Shown: positions 1-7,071 of the stretch, one piece after another
Position numbering within the stretch: position 1 is the stretch's first letter
How the letters are laid out: each line of letters opens with the position of its first letter
DNA from: Paragorgia papillata
Taxonomy: Eukaryota; Cnidaria; Anthozoa; Scleralcyonacea; Coralliidae
Assembly: GCA_035771165.1 (NCBI GenBank)
Contig: JAWNZC010000225.1
Span: 871,501-935,500, forward strand
Direction of reading: 5' to 3'
DNA length: 64,000 nucleotides
Notes under the pieces: generated by a model
Seen by the model: the letters and a program-made list of their open reading frames with translations, nothing else
What the model was told of the DNA's origin: nothing
The model's database searches: none
Position numbers and translations under genes: made by a program

Positions 1-851
1 CGGATCTAGTAATTATGGACTCGCTTAGTAAAACAAATAATGGTTATAAATACGTTTTAACTGTTATTGATGTATTGTCCAAATTTGCGTGGGTGGAACC
101 ATTAAAAACAAAGACTGCAGAGAGTCTGGTTAAAGCCTTTGAAAAGATACTAAAGAAAGGAAGGAAGCCGGAAAAACTTCATACCGATAAAGGAACAGAA
201 TTTACCAATAAACGTTTTCAAAAGTTACTGAAGGACAAACATATTCGATTTTTTACAACACACAACGATACCAAGGCATCCATCGTTGAACGATTTAACC
301 GAACCTTAAAGGGGAAAATGTGGAAATATTTTACAGCAAAGAATACGTTGAAATATACCGATGTACTACAAAAATTAGTATATTCCTACAACCATTCGAG
401 ACACCGTAGTATTGGGATGAGACCAGCTGATGTTAATCGAGAAAACGAAAGTATTGTATGGCAAAAACTGTATGGTGATGAGTCCATCAAACCCATCAAA
501 TATAAATTCAACATTGATGACCAAGTTCGGATTAGCAAAGCAAGACGTACATTCAAGAAAGGCTACTTACCTAACTGGACCGAAGAGGTGTTCACCATCA
601 CGAAGCGAGTACCCAGACGACCGCCAGTGTACAAGATTGCCGATTATCACAGAGAAGAGTTACAAGGAACATTTTACGAACAGGAATTGCAAAGAGTTAC
701 AAAGACAGATAGTGACTTTTATAGAATAGAAAGAGTAATTACGTCACGCATGCGTGGTAAACGTAGAGAATATCTTGTAAAATGGTTAGGCTACCCTGAA
801 GATTTTAATTCCTGGGTGTCAGCCGATAATGTAAAAGATATAACGAAATAA
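1..851 (+). CDS. Polinton integrase, retroviral-type DDE with C-terminal chromodomain (5' partial)
   Basis: The integrase would cut and join the element's ends to host DNA. The open frame runs in from the left edge: the codon at 3-5 encodes an Asp fitting the first catalytic residue (DLVIMDS), so the ATG at 15 is internal and the zinc-binding N-terminus lies outside the window. Numbered from that Met, the second Asp is D58 (HTDKGTEF) and the catalytic Glu is E92 (SIVERFNR), 33 residues between them, close to the DX35E norm. Residues 235-277 form a canonical chromodomain (YRIERVI..., YLVKWLGYP, SWV), a targeting module typical of Polinton and chromovirus integrases. The frame is intact to TAA at 849-851. 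First gene of a tightly packed plus-strand cluster. Confidence 0.95.
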   Translation, partial: DLVIMDSLSKTNNGYKYVLTVIDVLSKFAWVEPLKTKTAESLVKAFEKILKKGRKPEKLHTDKGTEFTNKRFQKLLKDKHIRFFTTHNDTKASIVERFNRTLKGKMWKYFTAKNTLKYTDVLQKLVYSYNHSRHRSIGMRPADVNRENESIVWQKLYGDESIKPIKYKFNIDDQVRISKARRTFKKGYLPNWTEEVFTITKRVPRRPPVYKIADYHREELQGTFYEQELQRVTKTDSDFYRIERVITSRMRGKRREYLVKWLGYPEDFNSWVSADNVKDITK

Positions 852-900
852 AAATGTGTGTATTTTACAATTTGTGTTCATTTGTGTATTATTCTTCGAC

Positions 901-1653
901 ATGGCAACACAGTTTTATTTAACGCTTCCAAGCAATAGCTCAATGGAATATTTTCCAGATAATACTGTAGCAAATTTTAAAGTGAAGCTTGCTGAAACTA
1001 TACAACTGACAGGCGACTGGGAAGTAGCTTTATCAGAGTTATATTACCCCCATACATGGAGCGCGATTCGAAAAGGTAGTCAACAAACGTTTCTCTATAA
1101 CGCTGGAACAAAATATGACGATACGGGTATTATCCCAAATGGCTACTATAACACAATTGATGAGCTGGTGGGAGCTTTAAACCGTAGCATGAACAAAGAG
1201 GCACGAGCCAAGATAAATTTTACGTATAATCGAAGTACACGGAAAGTTGCCGTCGATGTAAAAAATGGGGCAAACGTTTGGTTTAGTGGTGACATTGCTA
1301 CAACATTGGGGTTTCAACAAGACACCTTTATTAAAAAGAAAACCCTAAGCCCGTACGTAGCAGATGTTAACGGTGGATTTTCAGCCATGTATGTATACAC
1401 CGATATCGTGGATGCACAGTTTGTCGGTGATGTCAAAGTGCCCCTACTCAGAATTGTCAATACTCAAGGAAGTTATGGTGAAAACGTGAATGTCAGTCTC
1501 CGTAACCTGCAATATATTCCTGTCAAAGTAAAGTCCTTCGAAACAATTGAAGTGAATATAAAGGACGACAAAAACGAAAACGTATCATTTGGCTTCGGGA
1601 AGTCGATCGTGACACTTCACTTTAGACAGCGAAGATCTTCGTATTTCATTTAA
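901..1653 (+). CDS. Putative Polinton minor capsid (penton-type) protein
   Basis: A 250-residue protein starting MATQFYLTLPSNSSMEYFP. The frame is open from 856, but the ATG at 901 sits in a good context (gacATGG) and begins the part that looks conserved in Polintons, so it is preferred over the hydrophobic 15-residue extension from 856. No transmembrane segment or enzyme motif is visible. Composition is rich in beta-formers. Size and position, between the integrase and the major capsid candidate, match the single jelly-roll minor capsid protein of Polintons. The family assignment rests on recollection of Polinton protein patterns and gene order, not on a search. The stop is 2 bases before the next ATG. 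Confidence 0.65.
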   Translation: MATQFYLTLPSNSSMEYFPDNTVANFKVKLAETIQLTGDWEVALSELYYPHTWSAIRKGSQQTFLYNAGTKYDDTGIIPNGYYNTIDELVGALNRSMNKEARAKINFTYNRSTRKVAVDVKNGANVWFSGDIATTLGFQQDTFIKKKTLSPYVADVNGGFSAMYVYTDIVDAQFVGDVKVPLLRIVNTQGSYGENVNVSLRNLQYIPVKVKSFETIEVNIKDDKNENVSFGFGKSIVTLHFRQRRSSYFI

Positions 1654-1655
1654 AA

Positions 1656-2129
1656 ATGAGACATACAATTATTCCAGACGTAAAGCAATTTCAACAGCAT
1701 TATTTAAGAAGACAACAAGGTGGAAGTTTACCTGGTTTCCGAGGTGCACGTATTCAGAAAGGTTACGGCATTGGAAGTTTTTTTAAAAGTATTGCACGCT
1801 TTGCAATACCTCTGGTAAAACGAGGAGCTCAAGCTATTGGAAGAAGAGCTCTGCAAGCTGTAAAAGACGTTGGTCAAGATGTTCTGGCAGGGAAGAATGT
1901 AAAGCAAGCGATAAAAGGGCGTGGTTCTGAAGCCGTGAAAGATCTTGCTCAAAAAGGGGTCCGTCGGATTACCAACCAATCAGGAGCCGGTCGTAAACGC
2001 AAACGGGTGAATTCTCCTATAAAAGTCAACACAAAACGTAAAACCGTCAGTCGTTCACAAACTGTGAAGAAGAAAACATCTGAGCCTACGGAAGCACAGA
2101 TTGGACCGTTTCTAAAATATAAATCATGA
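1656..2129 (+). CDS. Small basic protein with amphipathic helix, virion core or membrane-active type
   Basis: A 157-residue, strongly basic protein. Residues 22-40 are glycine-rich (GGSLPGFRG, KGYGIG). Residues 41-72 (SFFKSIARFAIPLVKRGAQA...) can form an amphipathic helix, followed by a helical stretch with QDVLAGKNVKQAIKGRG at 74-90. The tail carries basic clusters (GRKRKRVN at 112-119, KRKT at 127-130) that look like nuclear-localisation or DNA-binding patches. Glycine-rich loops plus an amphipathic helix plus a basic tail recall the pVI/pX-like or melittin-like proteins described in Polintons and adintoviruses; that parallel is inference. I see no clear match to the adenain cleavage consensus. 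The stop overlaps the capsid start (ATGA, 2126-2129). Confidence 0.6.
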   Translation: MRHTIIPDVKQFQQHYLRRQQGGSLPGFRGARIQKGYGIGSFFKSIARFAIPLVKRGAQAIGRRALQAVKDVGQDVLAGKNVKQAIKGRGSEAVKDLAQKGVRRITNQSGAGRKRKRVNSPIKVNTKRKTVSRSQTVKKKTSEPTEAQIGPFLKYKS

Positions 2130-3472
2130 GTCAGGCTTTTAGTGCCCTGCATAAAGATTCCTGTGGGTGTGGAAAATCAGAATTAGATTTATTTGTAATG
2201 CCTGCTACACAAGTAGAGATGAATAAAGGATTTTGGGAAGATATAGATCCAGTATCGAGTATTGGAGCTTCAGACACTATCGAGTTTCTGTGTGCTGCAA
2301 ATTCTGATGTGTATACCGATTTAGCAAACAGCTATTTACACGTGAAAGCAAAAATAACCAACAACGACGGATCTAATCTTGATGAAAATGTGCAAGTCGG
2401 ACCTGTAAATCTGTGGATGCATGCTTTATTTTCTCAAGTAGAAGTTTACCTGAACAACAAGCTTGTCACACCATCGAGTACTGCTTATCCCTACCGATCA
2501 TATATGGAGACTGTACTGAACTTTAGCAAAGACGCAAAATCATCTCATTTGACCTCAGCGCTGTTCTATAAAGATCAAGCTGGTCGAATGGATGTCGTGA
2601 ACCCTGTAGCAGTAGATGCCGATGCAAACAAGGGTTTGAAACTGCGGTATGTTCATGCAAGCCAAAGTAAGTCTGTGGCTATGGAAGGAAGAATCCATTC
2701 CGACCTGTTTGCACAAGACCGTTATATACTTGGTTCTGTACCAATCAAGCTCAAGCTAGTGCGTTCAAGAAACCCATTTTCCCTGGTGTCGTCAGCAGAT
2801 CATCCTGACTTTAAAGTGGTTTTGGAAGAATGTGTATTTCGCGTTCGTCGTGTCAACGTCTCTTCTACCGTGATGTTGGCTCATACCCATGCCCTTCAAC
2901 GCATCACGGCCAAGTACCCTATCAATCGTGTCAGTTGTAAAGTGGTTTCTGTACCGAGAGGAAATATGTCGGGCAATCAACCAAATATATTTCAAGGCCC
3001 TATACCTGATCGAGTGGTTATTGGAATGGTCGATGCAGATGCTTATAATGGTACCTATGCCAAAAATCCTTTCAATTTCAAAAACTACGACATTACTTCT
3101 CTTGGTCTAACGGTAAATGGGGAACATTTACCTGGAAAACCCCTACAACTGAAATTTGCTGCTGCGAGAGGAAGTAACTACGTGTCTGCGTTCCAAACCT
3201 TGTATGCAGGCACTAACAAGTTATTTCAAAATGATGGCAATGGTATTACACGAGACGAGTATGCCAATGGGTACACTCTATTCGTGTTTGATCTGACAGC
3301 TGATCTGTGCCTGAGTGATTATATTCAACCGATTAAAAATGGAAACGTATCGATAGAATGTGAATTTGGAACAGCTCTGACAGCAGCTATAAATATCGTG
3401 GTGCTTGGAGAATTTCAAAGTCTTATCGAAATTGACGCCAACCGCAACGTTCTATGTGACTTTAACAGTTAA
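2126..3472 (+). CDS. Putative Polinton major capsid protein (double jelly-roll type)
   Basis: A 448-residue protein and the largest structural gene in the cluster. The N-terminal third carries the pattern KSELDLFVMPATQVEM (residues 17-32) and GPVNLWMHALFSQVEVYLN (92-110), a layout I associate with the large capsid-type proteins of invertebrate Polintons. The chain is beta-rich, without membrane segments or catalytic motifs. The double jelly-roll fold is established for Polinton major capsid proteins as a family; here it is inferred. A CGCG at residues 13-16 adds two closely spaced cysteines. Its ATG overlaps the preceding stop, and its TAA (3470-3472) is one base before the protease ATG at 3474. 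The frame is intact. Confidence 0.75.
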   Translation: MSQAFSALHKDSCGCGKSELDLFVMPATQVEMNKGFWEDIDPVSSIGASDTIEFLCAANSDVYTDLANSYLHVKAKITNNDGSNLDENVQVGPVNLWMHALFSQVEVYLNNKLVTPSSTAYPYRSYMETVLNFSKDAKSSHLTSALFYKDQAGRMDVVNPVAVDADANKGLKLRYVHASQSKSVAMEGRIHSDLFAQDRYILGSVPIKLKLVRSRNPFSLVSSADHPDFKVVLEECVFRVRRVNVSSTVMLAHTHALQRITAKYPINRVSCKVVSVPRGNMSGNQPNIFQGPIPDRVVIGMVDADAYNGTYAKNPFNFKNYDITSLGLTVNGEHLPGKPLQLKFAAARGSNYVSAFQTLYAGTNKLFQNDGNGITRDEYANGYTLFVFDLTADLCLSDYIQPIKNGNVSIECEFGTALTAAINIVVLGEFQSLIEIDANRNVLCDFNS

Positions 3473-3473
3473 G

Positions 3474-3935
3474 ATGAACACTCTACAAATCCTGAACGTC
3501 CTGAAAAGTGATCCATTTACCAAGACCGTATTTAAAGACGTGTTACCATCGGATCGTCTACCAAGTCAGATACTGAAAAGACCTAGCGGTTTTATTCTGA
3601 ATGTGGATCCTAGTAATGGACCTGGTACGCATTGGGTAGCCATTTATCTCACCTCAGATGGACAAGGGGAGTTCATGGACTCGTATGGACAAGGACCGAG
3701 CTTTTATAGCAAAACTTTTGAAACGTTTTTACTAGATAATACTAGCAGTTTTACTTGGAATGAACAGACTTTACAGTCATTAGGGTCTCGCGTGTGTGGG
3801 CAATATTGTTTGTTTTATGCTTTACATCGATGTAGAAATATGCCCATGTCAACAATTGTTGGCATGTTTACTGATAATAAAGAATGGAATGACATGCTAG
3901 TTCGGGACTTTATGCATAAATATTATAGTGTGTAA
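3474..3935 (+). CDS. Adenain-like maturation cysteine protease
   Basis: A 153-residue protease of the adenain/Ulp1 type, expected to process capsid and core precursors. Catalytic residues are visible in order: H53 (GTHWVA), acidic D69 (FMDSYG), oxyanion Gln Q101 and nucleophile C108 (SRVCGQYC). Q101 and C108 are seven residues apart, as in adenovirus-type proteases, where the acid is Glu rather than Asp. The open frame extends upstream to an ATG at 3405, but that part lies inside the capsid gene. The ATG at 3474, one base after the capsid stop, gives the expected family length and is chosen. Last gene of the plus-strand cluster. Confidence 0.93.
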   Translation: MNTLQILNVLKSDPFTKTVFKDVLPSDRLPSQILKRPSGFILNVDPSNGPGTHWVAIYLTSDGQGEFMDSYGQGPSFYSKTFETFLLDNTSSFTWNEQTLQSLGSRVCGQYCLFYALHRCRNMPMSTIVGMFTDNKEWNDMLVRDFMHKYYSV

Positions 3936-3970
3936 TATAAATACAAAACAAATAATGTTGTAAACAATTC

Positions 3971-4005
3971 TTTATTGTAATATCAAAAGCTTTACAAGGA
4001 ATAAA
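3971..4005. terminator. Overlapping poly(A) signals for convergent clusters
   Basis: The plus-strand hexamer AATAAA at 4000-4005 lies about 65 bases after the protease stop. The minus-strand hexamer AATAAA (TTTATT at 3971-3976 on the plus strand) lies about 30 bases past the stop of the convergent gene at 4007. If both are used, the two transcripts overlap by tens of bases at their 3' ends. Confidence 0.6.
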
Positions 4006-4006
4006 T

Positions 4007-4735
4007 TTATTTAACCCATTTATATGGAATGTTTTTGTCTCTTCGTTTCTGTTTTTGTTTTGTTCTTTTTGATGTTGCTGGGGCTACCTGTGACGTCAGG
4101 GGGGCGGTGTCTGAAATATCCTTAGTCTTATACTCTCGTACCATACTTAAACGATTTTCATTTCTGATGATGCCTTCGGGAACATTCATGTTTCCTAATG
4201 CTTTTGCGAAAAGCTGCCATCCAGCAGGGTTGAAATTCTTGCGTTGACGTAGAGAATCGTTGACCAAGTCGATAACATTTGTACCAGGAATAGGTCGTCC
4301 TTTAAACACCATCTGTCCTTGGTCAGTCCACCCGATGAGGTCTTTGTTCGCTTTAAGTTTCTTAACTAGCTGGCGAGCTCTTGATTTCATTGTTACAGGT
4401 ACACTTTCTAAAATGTCAGTTTCTATCTCTTCAGGCAACTCGGCGGGTTCTGTTTCAGCAGTTTCTTCTGTATTCACTGGTTCTTCAGGAGTAGGTGGCG
4501 GTATAACGCTTACACGTACAGGTCTACTCATTCTTTTATCGTAATAATTCAGATAACGCTGAAGCGACTGATCGTACATTTTGACTTTCTCGTCTTGTGT
4601 TATATCTTGACGTTTAAGAAGATTTTGCATTTCTGAATCTAGTTCATTTACTTGCGCTGTTAAAGCAGTGACCAAGGGTTTCTTTCGATCTGTCATATGT
4701 TCTGGAACAAGCACCAATCTCCTGACGTGTTCCAT
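4007..4735 (-). CDS. Conserved-looking Polinton protein of unknown function, 242 aa
   Basis: No enzymatic motif is recognised. Residues 20-66 are rich in heptad-like Leu/Met/Tyr positions and may form a coiled coil. Residues 79-108 are a Pro/Glu/Thr-rich acidic linker. Residues 115-205 look folded (RQLVKKLKANKDLIGW, GTNVIDLVNDSLR, NPAGWQLFAKAL). The C-terminus (223-242) is Lys/Arg-rich. Similar proteins with a coiled N-terminus and a conserved Trp-containing C-terminal half occur beside the ATPase in invertebrate Polintons as I recall; no function is assigned. Its ATG overlaps the stop of the upstream gene by one base (TAATG, 4737-4733). Last gene of the minus-strand cluster. Confidence 0.8.
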   Translation of the reverse strand: MEHVRRLVLVPEHMTDRKKPLVTALTAQVNELDSEMQNLLKRQDITQDEKVKMYDQSLQRYLNYYDKRMSRPVRVSVIPPPTPEEPVNTEETAETEPAELPEEIETDILESVPVTMKSRARQLVKKLKANKDLIGWTDQGQMVFKGRPIPGTNVIDLVNDSLRQRKNFNPAGWQLFAKALGNMNVPEGIIRNENRLSMVREYKTKDISDTAPLTSQVAPATSKRTKQKQKRRDKNIPYKWVK

Positions 4736-5070
4736 TATTTGGTTAAGAAGCTCGCTAGTTGTTCAAGTACAGGAGCTAAGAGAAACGGTAAAAAACCTTC
4801 ACCTTCTTGTAGAATGACTTTCTTTCTTTTTGTTACTGGATTACGTTTATCAGCAACCAACTTGATATGATCGTTATAAGGGGCTAGTTTCCTTGCTGTC
4901 TTCGGAGTAATCTTAATTGTTTCACACCACACGTTCAAAAGACACTGTCTAATGGCTTCTATTAAATCGTCGTCGGCTGCTTTTATAATCGCGTTTCGCA
5001 GTTGAGGATTACACTTTGCCAATACTTTTAAAACATCACAGTTCCTTCTTATACAAGCAGACATGATCAA
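4735..5070 (-). CDS. Small conserved-looking Polinton protein of unknown function, 111 aa
   Basis: Start is MIMSAC at 5070 or the second Met at 5064. The chain is mainly helical, with Cys at residues 6, 12, 20, 43 and 49. It carries a basic patch (RNPVTKRKKVILQ, about residues 77-89) and ends in a glycine-flanked hydrophobic segment (GEGFLPFLLAPVLEQLASFL, about 91-110). That tail could be an amphipathic or membrane-associated helix; a true transmembrane helix is doubtful given its length and Glu/Gln content. It lies 30 bases downstream of the ATPase stop and overlaps the next gene by one base, so the three minus-strand genes are probably expressed together. A small virion or core protein is possible but not shown. 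Confidence 0.75.
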   Translation of the reverse strand: MIMSACIRRNCDVLKVLAKCNPQLRNAIIKAADDDLIEAIRQCLLNVWCETIKITPKTARKLAPYNDHIKLVADKRNPVTKRKKVILQEGEGFLPFLLAPVLEQLASFLTK

Positions 5071-5100
5071 ATGATTGCGCTGTCACGGGGCAACCCCCTT

Positions 5101-5901
5101 TTATACTCTGGGCTGGTACACGTAGTGGGTGTCTGTCGGAAATATCCCGGATCTTACTCGGATTTCGTCGGGACATGTCGGCGTGAGGTCGACAAACAGG
5201 TAGGAATACGGCTCTTTAGTTGCCATCTGGTAGGCTTGCTGGAAAAATTTTGTGTTACTAGGATACAATTGTTTGGCCAGATGAATAATTTGACTGGCAT
5301 CGCGAACGTTTTTGGTTAGAACGAGATAACTAGCGTTAAGGGAGATGGTTCGGTGATCTTTGCTTTGGTGAAACAAATTTTGCACGATATAAATTACACT
5401 GAGATTCCCATGGTGGGATTTCTTAGTAAATAATTTCGCGATAATAGTATCTTTCTCTCCCATCATGTCATCAATGATGTACAAATTTCTTGTTTTGGGG
5501 TTAATGCTATCCAACATCGATTGGGGCAAACCTTGGATAAACTGAATCCCTGGAATTAGTGATTCTATTTCAGCAAATGTATCTTGATACTCGGAATAAA
5601 AATACACGATGTTTTCCGGAGGTGGGTCGATCATGATCTTAGCATAAACCAATAACTGTTTGACAAAAGTTGTTTTCCCACTTTTGGTGCCTCCAGAGAC
5701 CAAGAGTCCAAACGGATGTGTAAGTTGTATCGAGTACGTTTTTTGACTCTCAGGGGTGAATGTAGTTGTCATAGCAGTAAATGGGGCAGATGTTGTTACC
5801 CTATCACTGATGGACCTTTTCTGATGAAAAGATCTCATATGGCGTAGACGATTACTTGATGTAGCGAATGATTTTTCGCAGACTTCACAAACGTAAGACA
5901 T
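5101..5901 (-). CDS. FtsK/HerA-type DNA-packaging ATPase with N-terminal C2H2 zinc finger
   Basis: This ATPase would pump element DNA into capsids. Numbered from an upstream in-frame ATG at 5925, Walker A is GGTKSGKTT (78-86) and Walker B is LYIIDDMM (148-155), followed by a polar sensor-like stretch (IYIVQNLFHQ). The N-terminus carries one classical C2H2 zinc finger (C13, C16, H29, H34), an addition to the core ATPase. The start at 5901 (MSYVCEVC) is preferred over 5925. The TATA-like box at 5955-5963 would place transcription near 5930, leaving almost no leader for the 5925 ATG. Gene intact; first of the minus-strand cluster. Confidence 0.92.
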   Translation of the reverse strand: MSYVCEVCEKSFATSSNRLRHMRSFHQKRSISDRVTTSAPFTAMTTTFTPESQKTYSIQLTHPFGLLVSGGTKSGKTTFVKQLLVYAKIMIDPPPENIVYFYSEYQDTFAEIESLIPGIQFIQGLPQSMLDSINPKTRNLYIIDDMMGEKDTIIAKLFTKKSHHGNLSVIYIVQNLFHQSKDHRTISLNASYLVLTKNVRDASQIIHLAKQLYPSNTKFFQQAYQMATKEPYSYLFVDLTPTCPDEIRVRSGIFPTDTHYVYQPRV

Positions 5902-5953
5902 GTTCACCCAGTGACTGTCAATCATAAACTGATGTCACTCTTTCACGCAACTG

Positions 5954-5963
5954 TTTTTTATAA
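5954..5963 (-). promoter_or_regulatory. TATA box of the ATPase cluster
   Basis: On the minus strand this reads TTATAAAAAA, about 55 bases upstream of the preferred ATG at 5901. It directly abuts the first unit of the 21-bp minisatellite. It is the only TATA-like sequence close to the cluster's 5' end. Confidence 0.5.
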
Positions 5964-6275
5964 GATTAAATCACTAAATCCTAAGATTAAATCACTAAAT
6001 CCTAAGATTGAATCATTGAATCCTAAGATTGAATCATTGAATCCTAAGATTGAATCATTGAATCCTAAGATTGAATCATTGAATCCTAAGATTGAATCAT
6101 TGAATCCTAAGATTGAATCATTGAATCCTAAGATTGAATCATTGAATCCTAAGATTGAATCATTGAATCCTAAGATTGAATCATTGAATCCTAAGATTGA
6201 ATCATTGAATCCTATGATTCAATCATTGAATCCTAAGATTGAATCATTGAATCCTAAGATTGAATCATTGAATCT
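5961..6275. repeat. 21-bp minisatellite, 15 tandem units
   Basis: Fifteen contiguous 21-bp units. The two units next to the ATPase (5961-6002) share TAAGATTAAATCACTAAAT; the other 13 are nearly identical to one another and read TAAGATTGAATCATTGAAT. One unit (6213-6233) has TATGATTCAATC instead. Because 21 is a multiple of three, a plus-strand frame stays open through the whole block (heptad ESLNPKI), but that is a property of the repeat. The array sits immediately upstream of the ATPase TATA box and could act as a multimerised binding site; copy number probably varies between element copies. Confidence 0.97.
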
Positions 6276-6424
6276 CACCTCCTACCCCTCACACCAGAAT
6301 AACACGAATCAATAGTGTTTATAAAAAATGTATAATTTCAGTTTCCTATTTACAAACATACACAAAGTTAAAATTATTAATTATCAGTACACAAAATTAA
6401 AATCTCTAAATTATTTACAATTAT
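6276..6424. other. AT-rich spacer without recognised gene
   Basis: No supported reading frame. The sequence is AT-rich and ends in a TTATTTACA direct repeat (6411-6430) that recurs exactly downstream of the PolB stop at 7596-7615, so it probably holds the 3' end of the short minus-strand gene at 6425-6511. Confidence 0.6.
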
Positions 6425-6430
6425 TTACAG
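6411..6430 (-). promoter_or_regulatory. Shared 3'-end motif, copy 1 (two UGUAAAUA)
   Basis: A 20-base sequence identical to 7596-7615. On the minus strand it contains TGTAAATA twice, matching the UGUANAUA consensus of PUF/Pumilio RNA-binding proteins. It overlaps the stop codon of the 28-residue ORF. A protein-binding role is inference. Confidence 0.45.
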
Positions 6431-6511
6431 ATGATAGTCAGCTAAATCCTTCGCTAATCTTAACAAACCCTGTTTACCACATATAGGACAGTCTTTACGT
6501 TTCCGAGGCAT
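6425..6511 (-). CDS. Short zinc-knuckle ORF, 28 aa
   Basis: A 28-codon frame starting MPRKRKDCPICGK. It has a basic start (PRKRK), a CxxC pair (C8, C11) and a lone His at residue 27 (DYHL) in the place where a C2H2 finger would have its first His. The second zinc-ligand His is missing before the stop, so the finger is incomplete. Small CPxCGK proteins of this type accompany other invertebrate Polintons as I recall. It could be a real microprotein, a 3' exon of a longer spliced gene, or a remnant. Its 3' end shares a 20-base motif with PolB, which favours a transcribed gene. Confidence 0.45.
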   Translation of the reverse strand: MPRKRKDCPICGKQGLLRLAKDLADYHL

Positions 6512-6586
6512 GATGTCAAATGAATGGTTTTTAAATTTTACTCAAAACTAAATATGTTTTAATAATGTCCCGGGGAGGGCTAACTC

Positions 6587-6768
6587 ATGGCAGCTTTTGG
6601 ATGGCCATGAAACATTTCAGCAAAATGTATTTTAACATTTCTATGGGTTGCAGGTTCTTTCATTACTTGAGCGTTTTCAAATAATTGTTTTACGAATATT
6701 GTTTTCGCTGTAATGATGCCGCCATATATAAGAGTCCGAATACGATGTGCTAATTGCAATTTGTGCAT
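6587..6768 (-). pseudogene. Decayed fragment of a second packaging ATPase gene
   Basis: The minus-strand frame from MHKLQLAHRI through LIYGGIITAKTIFVKQLF to HFAEMF aligns with residues of the intact ATPase around its Walker A loop (IQLTHPFGLLVSGGTKSGKT, then FVKQLL). Order and spacing of the GG...KT.FVKQL core and a following KxP...N segment are kept. The P-loop is altered to GGIITAKT, lacking the central Gly-Lys, so it could not bind ATP normally, and neither the zinc finger nor Walker B is present. The likeliest explanation is a duplicated, decayed piece of an ATPase gene, from this element or a related one. Confidence 0.7.
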
Positions 6769-7029
6769 TGTTTAACTGAACAAATTATTCTTGTGCACCG
6801 CTAATTGAGCCATTTTTGGCCCGTTTCGGTAAAACAAGACCAGAGTCCCCTCCCACCCTTCAGCCCTTCGGCTTTCTCTAATTTCAGATTATTATATTAG
6901 TTATCGCTGTAATCCTACCAGGTTAAATAAACAGCGTGAGTCACGCGTACGGCTGAAACTTTAAAATTGGCGCGCTTTTTTTTTGACAAAATGGACCAAT
7001 CAGACACCTAACTCTTAATCGCGGGAATG
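6769..7029. promoter_or_regulatory. Upstream region of the P/Q-rich gene
   Basis: No reading frame is supported. The region carries a pyrimidine-rich stretch (6842-6888), a TGAGTCA site inside GCGTGAGTCACGCG (6937-6943 core) and GGCGCGC at about 6967-6973. It lies between the ATPase fragment and the TATA box at 7030 and is best read as promoter sequence. Confidence 0.5.
6937..6943. promoter_or_regulatory. TGAGTCA (AP-1/bZIP-type) site
   Basis: TGAGTCA within a near-palindrome GCGTGAGTCACGC, about 87 bases upstream of the TATA box at 7030. The same extended core recurs upstream of PolB at 12,235-12,280, so the two transcription units may share an activator. TGAGTCA is the established AP-1 consensus; use here is inferred. 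Confidence 0.5.
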
Positions 7030-7037
7030 TATAAAAG
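7030..7037 (+). promoter_or_regulatory. TATA box of the P/Q-rich gene
   Basis: TATAAAAG, 35 bases upstream of the ATG at 7072, predicting a start of transcription near 7060. Confidence 0.7.
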
Positions 7038-7071
7038 TTAGAGCTCGATTAGTGTTTATAATAAAATAGTT

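Noticed and set aside
856..900. Hydrophobic leader MCILQFVFICVLFFD on the minor capsid candidate
   Set aside because: It resembles a signal peptide, but the protein is expected to be nuclear/cytosolic, and the ATG at 901 has the better context and begins the conserved-looking part. The 856 start cannot be fully excluded.
3405..3473. N-terminal extension of the protease from the ATG at 3405
   Set aside because: It lies inside the capsid gene. The ATG at 3474 directly follows the capsid stop and gives the normal family length.
5911..6315. Plus-strand frame encoding ESLNPKI heptads
   Set aside because: It stays open only because the minisatellite unit is 21 bp, it starts inside the antisense ATPase gene, and it has no other conserved part.
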